A stretch of 64,000 bases of DNA from Methanolinea sp. (GTDB lineage Archaea; Halobacteriota; Methanomicrobia; Methanomicrobiales; Methanospirillaceae), in assembly GCA_024518585.1 (NCBI GenBank), contig JANIHI010000011.1, forward strand, positions 1 through 64,000, in the 5' to 3' direction. Below the pieces are notes generated by a model. It worked only from the letters and a program-made list of their open reading frames with translations, made no database searches and had not been told where the DNA came from. Of this stretch, positions 35,557 through 44,548 are shown one piece after another. Both the position numbers and the translations under genes were made by a program. Position 1 is the first letter of the stretch. Every line of letters starts with the position of its first letter.

Positions 35557-36439
35557 CTCTCACCTCGTCGAGGATCTCGCAGCTCCGGCAGGTCGTCCCG
35601 CAGGGCTCGCCGCACCGGGTGCAGGTATGTACGGTCCCGGGTGACGCCGATCCCAGGGCTGCCAGTTCCTGCCCAAGGTTCACGAGTGCAAAACGTGTCG
35701 CGGGGTGTTTCCAGGCATAGGCGTTGAGCATCTGCCGGACCTCGGCCCGGAGGGCATTGTGCGAGTAGGGGCACCGTCCTGTATCGATGCGGCCGGTCTG
35801 GAGGTAGGTGTAGAGGGCGACCTCCCGTTCCGGGATGGAAAGGAAGGGCTTTATCCGGGGGACCATGCCGGGCACTGGCCGGGTGCCCCGGAGGAGGCGG
35901 GCGGAATCGCCCCGGAGAACGTTCATGAGGACGGTCTGCGCCTCGTCATCAAGGTTGAACCCCAGGGCAAGGCGGGTTGCCCCTGCGTCCCGGGCAGCCT
36001 CGTTGAGGAGGTTCCGGCGGAGCACACCGCAGTAGGAGCAGGAGAGGGCATCGCCCTTCTTTTCCACGATGCCGTCAACCGTTGTCCCGTACCGTTCCTG
36101 GAACGAGACGGTCACGTGCGGGACCCCGAGGTCCCCGGCAAAGGACCGGGCTCTCGCGGGGTCCCGGTACCCCCTGATGCCCTCGTCGATGGTGATCGAA
36201 AGGAGGGAGACGTCCCTCCTCTTCGAGAGGAGGGTGTGCAGGAAGATAAGGAGGGCGGACGAGTCTTTCCCGCCCGAGAAGGCCACGGCAATCCTGTCCC
36301 CCGGCAGGACCCACCGGTTCTCGCGTATCGTCCTCTTGGCCCGGGTCTCAAAGTCGGCGATGAAATGGTCGCGACAGAGGTGCAGACCCGAATACCTTTG
36401 GAAGAGAACAGCAGGACGGCGGCACTTGTCGCAGCGCAT
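35546..36439 (-). CDS. tRNA 2-thiolation enzyme (Ncs6/TtuA family)
   Basis: A protein of about 297 residues with the TtuA/Ncs6 layout. It has an N-terminal zinc finger (MRCDKCRRPAVLFQRYSGLHLCRDHF), the PP-loop VAFSGGKDSSALL, a central Cys pair (SCSYCG) with a later Cys for the Fe-S cluster or persulfide, and a C-terminal zinc finger (CTRCGEPCGTTCRSCEIL). The enzyme activates tRNA uridine with ATP and inserts sulfur; whether it acts on U34 or U54 is not decided from sequence. ATG 36439 begins at the zinc finger; in-frame starts at 36466 and 36472 exist. It is divergent to Rio2. Confidence 0.88.
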   Translation of the reverse strand: MRCDKCRRPAVLFQRYSGLHLCRDHFIADFETRAKRTIRENRWVLPGDRIAVAFSGGKDSSALLIFLHTLLSKRRDVSLLSITIDEGIRGYRDPARARSFAGDLGVPHVTVSFQERYGTTVDGIVEKKGDALSCSYCGVLRRNLLNEAARDAGATRLALGFNLDDEAQTVLMNVLRGDSARLLRGTRPVPGMVPRIKPFLSIPEREVALYTYLQTGRIDTGRCPYSHNALRAEVRQMLNAYAWKHPATRFALVNLGQELAALGSASPGTVHTCTRCGEPCGTTCRSCEILDEVRDGA

Positions 36440-36492
36440 GGGGGATATCAGATCAACCTTTATCATGAGCATAGATAAATTGTGTAGCAGAC

Positions 36493-37350
36493 ATGGCCAT
36501 TTCTGCCGAGACGATACGGCAGCTCCACCCCTACGAGAAACGTATTTTGCAGACCCTGGAGCACCTGATGAGGACTCATTCCTGGGTTCCGCTCGATCTC
36601 CTCAGGAGGTCCGTGGGATTTTCCGAGGCGGAGACGCGCTATCGGCTCGGAAGCCTCCTCGAGAAGGGGATGGTCCGGTACGATGTCGTTCCCTACGAGG
36701 GCTACTGTCTCACATTCCTCGGGTACGATACGCTTGCCCTCCTCTCCCTCTCCCGGAAGGGGACAATTACCGCACTGGGACCCCTGGTTGGCGAGGGAAA
36801 AGAGTCGGTTGTCTACGAGGCGCTCGCGATCGGCCGTGTCGCGCTCAAGTGCCACCACGTGGGGCAGAGGTCTTTCCAGTCGGTCCGGTCATCGCGGGAC
36901 TACATCGGGGAAAAGTCGCACTGTCCCTGGATCTTTGCATCGCGGACCTCGGCAGAGCGGGAATTCGAGGCCCTTACGAGGCTCTCCCCCCGGGTCCGCG
37001 TCCCGTTCCCCATCGGCAGGAACAGGAACGTTGTCGTCATGGAGTATATCGATGGCAGGAACCTCCACCGGGTGACCGTGCCGGACCCTGGGGACGTCCT
37101 CGCCGACGTGCTCGACCAGGTCGCCAGGGCACTTGCGGCCGGCGTGATCCATGCTGACCTCTCGGAGTTCAACGTGATGCTTGATGCAGGGGGAGTCGTC
37201 CTGATCGACTGGCCCCAGTGGATCCCGCCGGACCACCCCAATGCCGACCAGATACTCGCCCATGACGTGGAGACGATCGTCCGGTACTTTACCCGCAAGT
37301 ACGGAATCCGGGCGGACCCCCGGGAAGAGCTCGCATGGGTGAGGGGATGA
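36493..37350 (+). CDS. rio2: Rio2-type atypical serine kinase/ATPase
   Basis: A 285-residue Rio2. Residues 1-90 are the Rio2 N-terminal winged helix (LHPYEKRILQTLEHLMRTHSWVPLDLL). The RIO domain carries the P-loop-like GEGKESVVYEA, the catalytic HADLSEFNVML and the metal-binding LIDWPQW. Rio2 acts in final maturation of the small ribosomal subunit. Its stop overlaps the next gene (ATGA), which fits co-expression with other RNA-related functions. Confidence 0.93.
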   Translation: MAISAETIRQLHPYEKRILQTLEHLMRTHSWVPLDLLRRSVGFSEAETRYRLGSLLEKGMVRYDVVPYEGYCLTFLGYDTLALLSLSRKGTITALGPLVGEGKESVVYEALAIGRVALKCHHVGQRSFQSVRSSRDYIGEKSHCPWIFASRTSAEREFEALTRLSPRVRVPFPIGRNRNVVVMEYIDGRNLHRVTVPDPGDVLADVLDQVARALAAGVIHADLSEFNVMLDAGGVVLIDWPQWIPPDHPNADQILAHDVETIVRYFTRKYGIRADPREELAWVRG

Positions 37351-39299
37351 AAATCTTTGGCATCGATGTGATCAGGGGGTCGGTTCGGTCCCGGTCGTGC
37401 CGTCCCCGGTACGCGCTCGTCGTCCTTTCCGGCGACGAGATCCTCGAGGAGACGGAGGTCACGGCGTTCCGTCTCTTCCGGCGGCTTGCAGCCGAGAGAC
37501 CTGATATCCTTGCCGTTGACAGCCTGCAGGAGATCGCAGCAGATTCCCACGAGCTTTTCTCGTTCCTCCAGATGCTCCCCCCCCACGTCCGCCTCGTCCA
37601 GGTGACGGGTGGGGAGAAGAAGGAGACGCTGGGCAAGGTTGCCGGCCGGTTCAACATCAGCTTCAACCGGTTCGACCCCTTTGACGAGGCCCGGACGATC
37701 GCCCGGGTCGCGGCCCGGGGAGCCGGTGCCGAGGTCATCGCCTTTGAGGACACGAGCGAAATCGTCGTCAGCAGGCACCGGTCGCCCGGGAAGGGGGGGT
37801 GGAGCCAGAACCGGTACTGCCGCAAGATCCACGGGGCCGTGCTCCAGAAAGCCCGGGAGGTCGAGATGGCTCTTGTTGCTGCCGGTGTGAAGTACGAAAA
37901 GCGGGAGACCCGTGCATTCGGGGGGTGCAGCAGGGTCTCTTTCCTCGTCCAGGCACCGCGGGACCAGGTCCCTGTCGCGTCATTCCGGGGTGCCGACGTC
38001 CAGGTCAGGGTCTCGGGAAAGAGGCTCGAGAGGATACAGTTCCGTCCCCTGTCGGGAAAGCCCCCCTACCTCATCGTCGGCGTCGACCCCGGCACGACCA
38101 CGGCAGTCGCCGCCCTCGACCTCGAGGGAAACCTCCTCCACCTCGCCAGCTCGCGCCAGATGTCCATGTCAGGGGTCATCGAGTCGCTCCTCCGGGTCGG
38201 AAAGCCCTTGATCATCGCATCCGACGTCCACGAGATGCCATTTTCCGTCGAGAAGATCCGCCGTGCCTTCAACGGGGTCGCCTACACTCCCCGCCAGGAC
38301 ATGAGCGTGGAGGCCAAGCAGGCACTCACGCAGGGCTTCGGGACCCGGAACGACCACGAGAGGGACGCCCTTGCCGCGGCGCTCGACGCATTCCGGACCT
38401 ACAAAAACAAGTTCCAGAACCTGGTCCGGCGGGTCCCCCCGGGCTTTGACCTCGACGAGGTCAAGGCCGGTATCGTCCGGGGCCAGTCACTCGACCAGGT
38501 CATCGGGGAGATGCGGGAGAAAGCAGCACCGGTCGAAGAGGTTGCTCCCACCGTCGCGATCGACGAGATACGGGATGAACGGATCCGCATCCTCGACGGG
38601 ACAGTCAAGAGGCTCCGGGCCCTCGTTGCCGAGCTCCAGGAGGAGATCCAGAAGAGGGACGCCCAGATCGCCCGTCTCCAGGGACGCTTAAAGAAGGTCC
38701 GTTCGCGCCAGGAGCAGAAGGCCCGGTCAGAGACCGAGGTCACGAAGAGGGACGTCATCATCGAGAACCTGAAAAAAAGGCTCCGCAGCGAGGAGAAGAC
38801 GACGAAGCAACTCCGCAAGAGGATCCAGAGGATGAAAGAGTTCGACGAGGCCCTCCTCTCGGGGGAGACAGTCCCCCTCAAGATCCTCTCCTCCCTGACA
38901 CGGGAGGGGATCAAGTCCCTTGCGGCCGAGATGGGGATCCGGGAAGGGGATATCGTGTACGTCCAGAGGATCGAGGGGTTCGGGAAGGTCGCTCTCCGGG
39001 AACTTGCCGAGGCGGGGATTGGCGGACTTCTCATCGGGGAAGACCAGGGAGGGGCGCCGTTCCAGGAGATCGAGACATTCCTCCGGGAGTTGGGCGTCCC
39101 CGTCCTCTCTGCGGCTGACGTCCGGGTCGTCGTGAAGGGCAAGCGGGGGGCCGCCGACCCGTCGCAGTTCCGTGCGGCACTCGCCGCCTGGAAGGTCTCT
39201 CAGGAACGGTACGAGAAGGAGAAGAAGGGGCAATTGGTCCAGCAGATCTTCGAGGAGTACCGGACCGAACGGGGAAGGGAGATGAAGAAGGTTGGATGA
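37347..39299 (+). CDS. DUF460 archaeal protein with RNase H-like domain and coiled coil
   Basis: A protein of about 650 residues from the archaea-specific DUF460 family. The N-terminal part has SFLVQAPRDQVPVASF. The core LIVGVDPGTTTAVAALDLEG is an RNase H/YqgF-like acidic motif with a second conserved acidic cluster at SDVHEMP and DALAAALDAF. A charged coiled coil covers about 410-510, and an alpha/beta C-terminal region ends the protein. The function of the family is not established; a nuclease acting on nucleic acid is an inference from the fold. It starts at ATG 37347, overlapping the Rio2 stop. Confidence 0.85.
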   Translation: MKIFGIDVIRGSVRSRSCRPRYALVVLSGDEILEETEVTAFRLFRRLAAERPDILAVDSLQEIAADSHELFSFLQMLPPHVRLVQVTGGEKKETLGKVAGRFNISFNRFDPFDEARTIARVAARGAGAEVIAFEDTSEIVVSRHRSPGKGGWSQNRYCRKIHGAVLQKAREVEMALVAAGVKYEKRETRAFGGCSRVSFLVQAPRDQVPVASFRGADVQVRVSGKRLERIQFRPLSGKPPYLIVGVDPGTTTAVAALDLEGNLLHLASSRQMSMSGVIESLLRVGKPLIIASDVHEMPFSVEKIRRAFNGVAYTPRQDMSVEAKQALTQGFGTRNDHERDALAAALDAFRTYKNKFQNLVRRVPPGFDLDEVKAGIVRGQSLDQVIGEMREKAAPVEEVAPTVAIDEIRDERIRILDGTVKRLRALVAELQEEIQKRDAQIARLQGRLKKVRSRQEQKARSETEVTKRDVIIENLKKRLRSEEKTTKQLRKRIQRMKEFDEALLSGETVPLKILSSLTREGIKSLAAEMGIREGDIVYVQRIEGFGKVALRELAEAGIGGLLIGEDQGGAPFQEIETFLRELGVPVLSAADVRVVVKGKRGAADPSQFRAALAAWKVSQERYEKEKKGQLVQQIFEEYRTERGREMKKVG

Positions 39300-40152
39300 A
39301 CGCGAGCTGAAACGGGTTGTTGCCGGCGTGGTGGGGAGGGAGGCGATCCTTGACGATTGCGCCGTCTATCCCCTCGGTGAGGAGTCAAACCTCCTTGCGA
39401 CCACCGACATGCTCCACGAGAGCACGGATTTTCCGGCCGGGATCTCCAACCGCGAGATAGGGTGGATGAGTGCCGCGGTCACCCTCTCGGACATCGCGGC
39501 CATGGGGGGCGATCCCGCCCTGGTTCTGCTCGCCGTCGGGCTCGACAGGACGTCCCGGTTGCAGGATATCCTCATCGGTGCCCGGGAGTGCTGCGAGGCC
39601 TACGGAGCGAGGCTTGCGGGGGGCGACCTTGACGCCCACGGCGAGCTCACCCTGGTGAGCTCGGGGATAGGGTTTGCCGATCGTCCCGTGCGGAGGTCAG
39701 GCGCCCGGCCCGGTGACCTGGTGGGAATCGTCGGGGTGCCGGGACGGGCCCAGGCGGCCCTGGAGGGGTACGACATGTTCCGCGGATACCTCTGCACCCC
39801 AAAGCCCCGGGTCAGGGAAGGGCGTGCCCTTGCGGCTGCCGGCGTCACGTCGATGATGGACGTCAGCGACGGGCTCCTCCTCTCGCTCGATGACATGCGG
39901 TTGGCAAGCGGCCTTGGCTATGCGATCGAGTCAGAAAAGATCCCCCCCCTTTCCGGGGTTCCGGCCGGCATCGCGCGGAGGTTCGCCCTCGAGGGGGGAG
40001 GGGACTTTGGACTCCTGTTCACCTTCCCCCCCGGGGTCATTCTGCCACCACTGCCCGAGCTCTTTGTCATCGGGACGGTCACGAGGGAGCCGTCCCTCCT
40101 CGTTGACGGAAAAGAGGTGGTAATTTCCGGGTACCAGCACCACTGGGACTAA
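39292..40152 (+). CDS. thiL: Thiamine-monophosphate kinase
   Basis: A 286-residue ThiL of the AIR synthase-related fold. Visible motifs are LDDCAVYPL, a metal-binding TTDMLHESTDFP, AVTLSDIAAMGGDPALVLLAVGL, GGDLDAHGELTLVSSGIG and MMDVSDGLLLSLDDM. It phosphorylates thiamine monophosphate to thiamine diphosphate. It starts with TTG, overlapping the upstream stop by 8 bp, with AAGAAGG just upstream as ribosome binding site; no ATG is available in frame. Confidence 0.9.
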   Translation: MDERELKRVVAGVVGREAILDDCAVYPLGEESNLLATTDMLHESTDFPAGISNREIGWMSAAVTLSDIAAMGGDPALVLLAVGLDRTSRLQDILIGARECCEAYGARLAGGDLDAHGELTLVSSGIGFADRPVRRSGARPGDLVGIVGVPGRAQAALEGYDMFRGYLCTPKPRVREGRALAAAGVTSMMDVSDGLLLSLDDMRLASGLGYAIESEKIPPLSGVPAGIARRFALEGGGDFGLLFTFPPGVILPPLPELFVIGTVTREPSLLVDGKEVVISGYQHHWD

Positions 40153-40154
40153 GT

Positions 40155-42137
40155 TCAGGCCCCGTTCGGGACGTAGGACGGCCACATGATACGGATGGCC
40201 TGGACCCGCCCATACCGTGCATCCGCGTTCTGCGGGTTGAGCTGGATCGCCTTGTCAAACGACCGGATGGCATCCTGGATGCGCCCGAGCTTGACGAGCG
40301 TGTACCCGCGGCTTGACCAGACATTTGAATTGGCGGGGTCTTTTTCCAGGAGGGCGTCATAGATGGCAAGGGCTTTCTCGTACTGGCCGTCCTGGTAGTA
40401 GGCTATCCCCTGGTACATGACTGCCTGGGTATTGTCGGGGGCAATCTCCCGGACGAGATCAAAAGTCTTTATTGCGCCCTTGTAATCTCCTGAATAGTAC
40501 TGGACCTGGCCCTTGAAGAGGAGGGCGTCGAGGTTGCCCGGGTCGAGGGAAAGTACCTTTTCAAGGGCGATGAGTGCCTCGTTTCCCCTGTTGACAATGA
40601 CCAGGGCATGGGCTTTCCGGAGGAGGAGGGTCACATTCCCGGGGTCCTTCCAAAGATCCCAGTCCGTGGACCGCACTGCTTCTTCCCCTCGCCCGAGGCC
40701 CCTGAGGGCAGAGACCTTGTAGTCCCAGGCGTTCATGTTCACTGGATCGAGCGAGAGAACCCTGTCAAAGGCACGGACTGCCCCCTCGTCGTCCTGTGAA
40801 TAGAGGAGGGCCCTCCCCTTGCTCAGCCAAATGTCCGGGGCTTTGCTGTTGATTGCAAGTGCCCTGTCGAAAAAGGATGATGCCTCCTGGTACTGACCCT
40901 TTTCAAGGAGTGCCATCCCCCCGACAGACCACGCAAGAAAACTCCCGGGATCCCGTGAAACTGCCTGTTTTGCATCAGCAACGGCCTCATCGAAATTTCC
41001 ATTGCGGTAATTCGCCAGTGCCCGGTAGGTCCACGCGGTGGAGATTGAAGGTTCCAGCTGGATGGCCTGGTTCAAGTCGGCGATCGCCTCCTCGTATTTT
41101 CCGAGGTTCAGGTACGAGTACCCCCTGTTGGTCAGGGCAACGACATTGCGGGGGTCACTTCCGATCGCCCGCGAGTATGCCGGCACTGCTTCCTCAAACC
41201 TGCCCATGGAGTTGTAGGCAAATCCCTTGTTGTTCCATGCGACCGAGTTTTGAGGGTCAATTGAAATGGCCTTCTCCGCGGCCGCGATTGACTCGTTCCA
41301 CATGCCGAGGTTGTTGAGGATGTAACTCTTCTGGACCCAGTAGGTCGCATTCTCCGGGGATATCTCGAGCATGCGCTCATAGACCGAAAGTGCATCAGTA
41401 TTCCTGCCCATCAGGGTCAGGAGAGATGCCTTTTGCAACAGGAGGGGTGTATCGTTGGGTGAAAACCGGAGGGCATACTCGTAGGCAGACAGTGCATCAT
41501 CGTACTTTCCGAAGCGGAAATAGAGGTCTCCCATGGCACGGGCTGCATCACCCGATGAGGGGTCCATCTCGGTTGCCTGCCGGTAGACATTGAGGGCTGC
41601 ATCATATTTCCTGACCGCGACCAGGACGTCCCCGAGGTTCTTTGCCGCCGGCGCAAATGACCCATTCGTGCGCAGGGCTGCCAGGAACGCTCTCTGTGCG
41701 CCCTCATAGTCACCCGCCCGGGAGAGGGCCTTTCCAAGACCCATCCAGCTTTCTGTTGAATTCATGTCGCGGGCAATTGCCTGGTTGTATGCATGAATGG
41801 CATCCCCGGTCCTATTCATTTGGAGGAGGATATCCCCGGCGGTAACCCAGCGGGAAACAGGGTCCGGATCTAATGCAAGTGCCCGTTCAATGGCTTCGAG
41901 GGCATCCGTGGGCCGTCCCATTTCACCGAGTACTTCTCCCTTTCCGGCCCAGGCTGCACTGTTATTGGAATCAAGGGAGATCGCCTCATCGTAGAGAGCA
42001 AGTGACTGCCCGAGGTCCCCCTTCTCCTGGAGATCCCGTGCCTCAGCGACAAGGTCACGGGGCGCAGGGGAGAGACATCCGGAAAGAGCGAGCACTACTC
42101 CAATGAGGGCAAGACAGAGAAAAACCCCTCTCCGCAT
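40155..42137 (-). CDS. TPR-repeat lipoprotein
   Basis: A 660-residue secreted protein. The signal peptide ends in a lipobox (VLALSGC), so it is probably lipid-anchored outside the membrane. The rest is a solenoid of about 16-18 tetratricopeptide repeats, each ending in the pattern (A)LDPxN / SLDPGN. TPR arrays bind other proteins. The minus-strand TATA box CTTTTATGG ends about 20 bases before the ATG, so the transcript is nearly leaderless. It lies next to the secreted-protein cluster and could help assemble or anchor those proteins, which is speculation. Confidence 0.88.
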   Translation of the reverse strand: MRRGVFLCLALIGVVLALSGCLSPAPRDLVAEARDLQEKGDLGQSLALYDEAISLDSNNSAAWAGKGEVLGEMGRPTDALEAIERALALDPDPVSRWVTAGDILLQMNRTGDAIHAYNQAIARDMNSTESWMGLGKALSRAGDYEGAQRAFLAALRTNGSFAPAAKNLGDVLVAVRKYDAALNVYRQATEMDPSSGDAARAMGDLYFRFGKYDDALSAYEYALRFSPNDTPLLLQKASLLTLMGRNTDALSVYERMLEISPENATYWVQKSYILNNLGMWNESIAAAEKAISIDPQNSVAWNNKGFAYNSMGRFEEAVPAYSRAIGSDPRNVVALTNRGYSYLNLGKYEEAIADLNQAIQLEPSISTAWTYRALANYRNGNFDEAVADAKQAVSRDPGSFLAWSVGGMALLEKGQYQEASSFFDRALAINSKAPDIWLSKGRALLYSQDDEGAVRAFDRVLSLDPVNMNAWDYKVSALRGLGRGEEAVRSTDWDLWKDPGNVTLLLRKAHALVIVNRGNEALIALEKVLSLDPGNLDALLFKGQVQYYSGDYKGAIKTFDLVREIAPDNTQAVMYQGIAYYQDGQYEKALAIYDALLEKDPANSNVWSSRGYTLVKLGRIQDAIRSFDKAIQLNPQNADARYGRVQAIRIMWPSYVPNGA

Positions 42138-42439
42138 TCATAGTATTTCGGCAAGTGACCATAAAAGGAATGCGGAAACGGGAGGTTATATCCTGGTCCC
42201 TCAACAGCGTCCAATCATTTGTCCCCCCGTGTCAGGGGGAAGACCCATGCGGAGGACGCGTGGGTGCTGGTGCACCGCCGGTGATGGAAACTCCCCCGCT
42301 CCCGAAAGGCACCCCCGCGGACTCTCCTAAAAAAACCGGGCCAATTAAAAGATTGCAGTTCTCCCTTTGATCGATCGACAGAGATGGTGAAAAAACAAAT
42401 TTTTCTCGAATACATTTTCACGAAAAAAGGATGAGGGGA
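42138..42439. other. Intergenic region with GC-rich inverted repeats
   Basis: About 300 bp between the TPR lipoprotein and the secreted paralogue. A GC-rich block at about 42215-42335 contains paired arms CCCATGCG/CGCGTGGG (one G-U pair) and the palindrome GGTGCACC, and is flanked by AT-rich sequence. It could be the terminator region of the upstream gene or a small structured RNA. I cannot identify it with any known class. Confidence 0.35.
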
Positions 42440-43216
42440 TCAGAACCGTCGGATACCCGACTGGTAACTCATCGCCTTGCTGAAGGATGCAATGACACCG
42501 GAGGCGGCGGTCTTCTCGGAATAGACCAGGTCCATGCCCTTGTCAGTCTCACCCCTGCCCTCCTGGAGGTGAGCGCGGATCCAGGCGGATGCTGCACCCC
42601 GGCCGGAGAGGTCAACGGTGTATTCCATGCCGGCGGGAACATCTGCAGACAGCGAGATATGCCTCTCCATGGCAGTCGTGGTCAGGGAAACAGAGGTCCC
42701 CGAGAACGAGCTGCCCATCTCAATGATGTTGCAGTATGCCGGGATTGTGCCGGTGCCTGACGACCAGGGACAGAGGACCCGGTCGGCAGAAGAAGATCCC
42801 GTGCTGACGGTATCGAGCAGGAGGCTCTCTTCACTTATCACGCTCCCAAAGGCATCCTCAAAGCTTTCGAAGTCCATCTGCCTGACAGACCTGAAATTAC
42901 CCTGGTTTGCTGCCTTTTGTCCGGTATCGAGGTTCATGCCCTTGTTGTATTCAACATACCCGTTATTTGCAAGGGTGGTCTCCGAGTAGGACATCGTTGC
43001 CATGCGCTCTGATGAGCCGAGGGGTGGGTTATCGGCGAGACCACCGCTCGACTGCTGCCAGACGATGGTATCGACCTCTGAAAATGTCCCGTAGACTACA
43101 ACGGATGTCGAAGTCGTGATCCCCATGGTCTCGTATGTTGCATTCACAGGGTCATCAGCAGAGGTGATGCCCACCAGGGAAATGCAGAGGAATAAAAACA
43201 AAACGGCTTTCTTCAT
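42440..43216 (-). CDS. Secreted paralogue family member 1
   Basis: A 258-residue protein. The signal peptide (residues 1-20, LFLFLCISLVGITSA) is followed by a Ser/Thr/Gly-rich, beta-type region with LADNPPLGSSER, two Cys (LCPWSS and AYCNIIEMGSSFSG) and the family C-terminus KGMDLVYSEKTAASGVIASFSKAMSYQSG. The two Cys may form a disulfide. It shares this layout with five other full or partial genes in the window. I do not recognise the family; it is presumably exported and may be a surface-layer or filament component. A GAGGAG site precedes the ATG. Confidence 0.8.
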   Translation of the reverse strand: MKKAVLFLFLCISLVGITSADDPVNATYETMGITTSTSVVVYGTFSEVDTIVWQQSSGGLADNPPLGSSERMATMSYSETTLANNGYVEYNKGMNLDTGQKAANQGNFRSVRQMDFESFEDAFGSVISEESLLLDTVSTGSSSADRVLCPWSSGTGTIPAYCNIIEMGSSFSGTSVSLTTTAMERHISLSADVPAGMEYTVDLSGRGAASAWIRAHLQEGRGETDKGMDLVYSEKTAASGVIASFSKAMSYQSGIRRF

Positions 43217-43275
43217 TTATGATCTCCTCTTTGATGCAGGGAACTAAAAAACAATAGTGATCTTTTTTTAATTTA

Positions 43276-43647
43276 TTACGATTGGACACCGGAGATATAA
43301 CTGAACGACTTGCTGAACTTCAGGATAGTTCCCGATGCCGTGGTCTGTTCAAAATAAGAACCACTCAACGAGTTATAGGCAGGTGATGCCCCCGACATGA
43401 ACCGTGACCGCATAAATGCCGAAGCAGTCCCAATGCCAGAGAGGTCAACAGTGTAACCGGTCGTCACCGGTTTCAGGACGCTGGATCCGACAAACCTGTC
43501 GGTTGCGACCGTCGTCATGGACACGGATGATCCTGAAAAGGAACTCCCCATCTCCGCGCCGGAACAATACGAGTACAAGGTTTCTGCGCCTGCTACGCCT
43601 GTCAACGCAAAGGCAAGAACTCCTATTAATAGTATCCATTTTATCAT
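43276..43647 (-). CDS. Half-length secreted paralogue
   Basis: A 123-residue protein with its own signal peptide (WILLIGVLAFALTGVAGA). The mature part corresponds only to the C-terminal half of the neighbouring family: YCSGAEMGSSFSGSSVSMTTVATDRFVGSS, TVDLSGIGTASAFMRSR, and QTTASGTILKFSKSFSYISG. It keeps one of the two conserved cysteines. Because it has a good GAGGAGG site and an intact signal peptide, it is probably a functional short form rather than a broken copy. A TCCTGA/TCAGGA hairpin sits 28 bases upstream. Confidence 0.75.
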   Translation of the reverse strand: MIKWILLIGVLAFALTGVAGAETLYSYCSGAEMGSSFSGSSVSMTTVATDRFVGSSVLKPVTTGYTVDLSGIGTASAFMRSRFMSGASPAYNSLSGSYFEQTTASGTILKFSKSFSYISGVQS

Positions 43648-43674
43648 TGTCAGTCCTCCTCGTAGATCTCTTTC

Positions 43675-43691
43675 TCCTGATCATTTCAGGA
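43675..43691. promoter_or_regulatory. Leader inverted repeat of the half-length paralogue
   Basis: TCCTGA and TCAGGA are perfect 6-bp arms around a 5-nt loop. They lie in the leader, upstream of the ribosome binding site. Confidence 0.45.
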
Positions 43692-43755
43692 TTACGGGTA
43701 TATTAAAACTTTGTCCCTGATGGGGGAGTTAAAAAAATATCAGGTGGATTTTTTA

Positions 43756-44142
43756 TCAGGGGAAACGAAAAGCATCATCAAGTGTCTTTGCCGAAGAAAG
43801 CTTCAGAGTCGGGGTTGAAAAGACTGCATCGTAGGTTTTTGCTGAGGACGGTTTGATCGTCGGAGTTGCAAAGACTGTGTCGAAGGTCTTTGCTGATGAT
43901 GGTTTGATCGTCGGAGTTGTGAAGACCTCGTCAAAGGTCTTGCCTGATGATGGCTTCACCGTTGGACCTGCAAAGGCTGTATCGTTCGTCAACCCCGAGG
44001 AATACTTCAAGGAAGGAATGGCAAATTCCTTGTCATAGGATTTACCAGAGGACGAGGTCATGTTTTCCCAGAATGCCGAAACACTGCACCCTGTCAGAAC
44101 GAGCAGGCAGATGCAAAATACAAGAAATCCAATTTTTTTCAT
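43756..44142 (-). CDS. Lipoprotein built of 17-residue tandem repeats
   Basis: A 128-residue protein. The lipobox LVLTGC at the end of the signal peptide predicts lipid anchoring. The mature part consists of about four to five tandem copies of a 17-residue unit, KPSSAKTFDTVFATPTI and variants, beginning with a diverged copy (YSSGLTNDTAFAGPTV). The underlying 51-bp DNA repeats are about 80-90 percent alike, so the array expanded recently and may vary in number. No function is recognised. Its position inside the secreted cluster suggests an envelope role. Confidence 0.75.
   Translation of the reverse strand: MKKIGFLVFCICLLVLTGCSVSAFWENMTSSSGKSYDKEFAIPSLKYSSGLTNDTAFAGPTVKPSSGKTFDEVFTTPTIKPSSAKTFDTVFATPTIKPSSAKTYDAVFSTPTLKLSSAKTLDDAFRFP
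43768..43976. repeat. 51-bp tandem coding repeats
   Basis: About four copies of a 51-bp unit in the lipoprotein gene, visible as recurring GGTTTGATCGTCGGAGTTG and AAGGTCTTTGC blocks on the plus strand. Confidence 0.7.
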
Positions 44143-44548
44143 TGTGAAACCTCCTTTTTTATACGTGTTTTTGTCCGTGATTTCTTATATTTTCCTATTG
44201 GAGATTGCGTGTGCAATAAAATTTCCTGGCAAGAATCAAAAAACAACAGTAGTGAAAATCCCTCTTCATCATTTCAGGTGGGTACGTTGTATGAATGGAT
44301 TACAGCCTCTCGCTGGATTGAGCTGGTTAATCCAAAAAAATATCGACTTAATGCGAAATGAATGGTGAAACCGCCGCCGGGTCGCCGTTTTGGGGGCGGC
44401 GGAACTATCCTCATGTGGGGGTTTGGTGGCAAGGCAGCCCCCACTTCAGTTCCCGTCCACCCACTCAAAATAACGAAGAACCAAAAAAAAAAACGAATTT
44501 TTTGAGGGGTATTTACCCCTCATTGTCCCGTGGCTCTGCCGTGAGGTA
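44143..44548. other. Intergenic region carrying repeat copy B
   Basis: About 400 bp between the lipoprotein and the next secreted paralogue. It contains an AT-rich promoter-like stretch for the lipoprotein gene (TTTTATACG and TTATATTTTCC near 44157-44198), repeat copy B, a run of A, and the inverted pair GAGGGGTA/TACCCCTC near 44513-44532. That pair is probably the terminator stem of the downstream-ending paralogue. Confidence 0.45.
44263..44482 (+). repeat. 220-bp dispersed repeat, copy B
   Basis: It aligns end to end with 17348-17567. Here the central stem is longer and perfect (CCGCCGCC with GGCGGCGG), and AAACC/GGTTT can close an outer stem. The differences from copy A keep some of the pairing, which favours a structured RNA or a folded mobile element. 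The surrounding genes run on the opposite strand. Confidence 0.75.

Noticed and set aside
42215-42335. Possible fluoride or other known riboswitch (GGTGATGG and CTCCT motifs on the plus strand)
   Set aside because: The second conserved block (CTGATGG...CTAC) is missing, and no gene follows on that strand. It is left as an unexplained GC-rich region.
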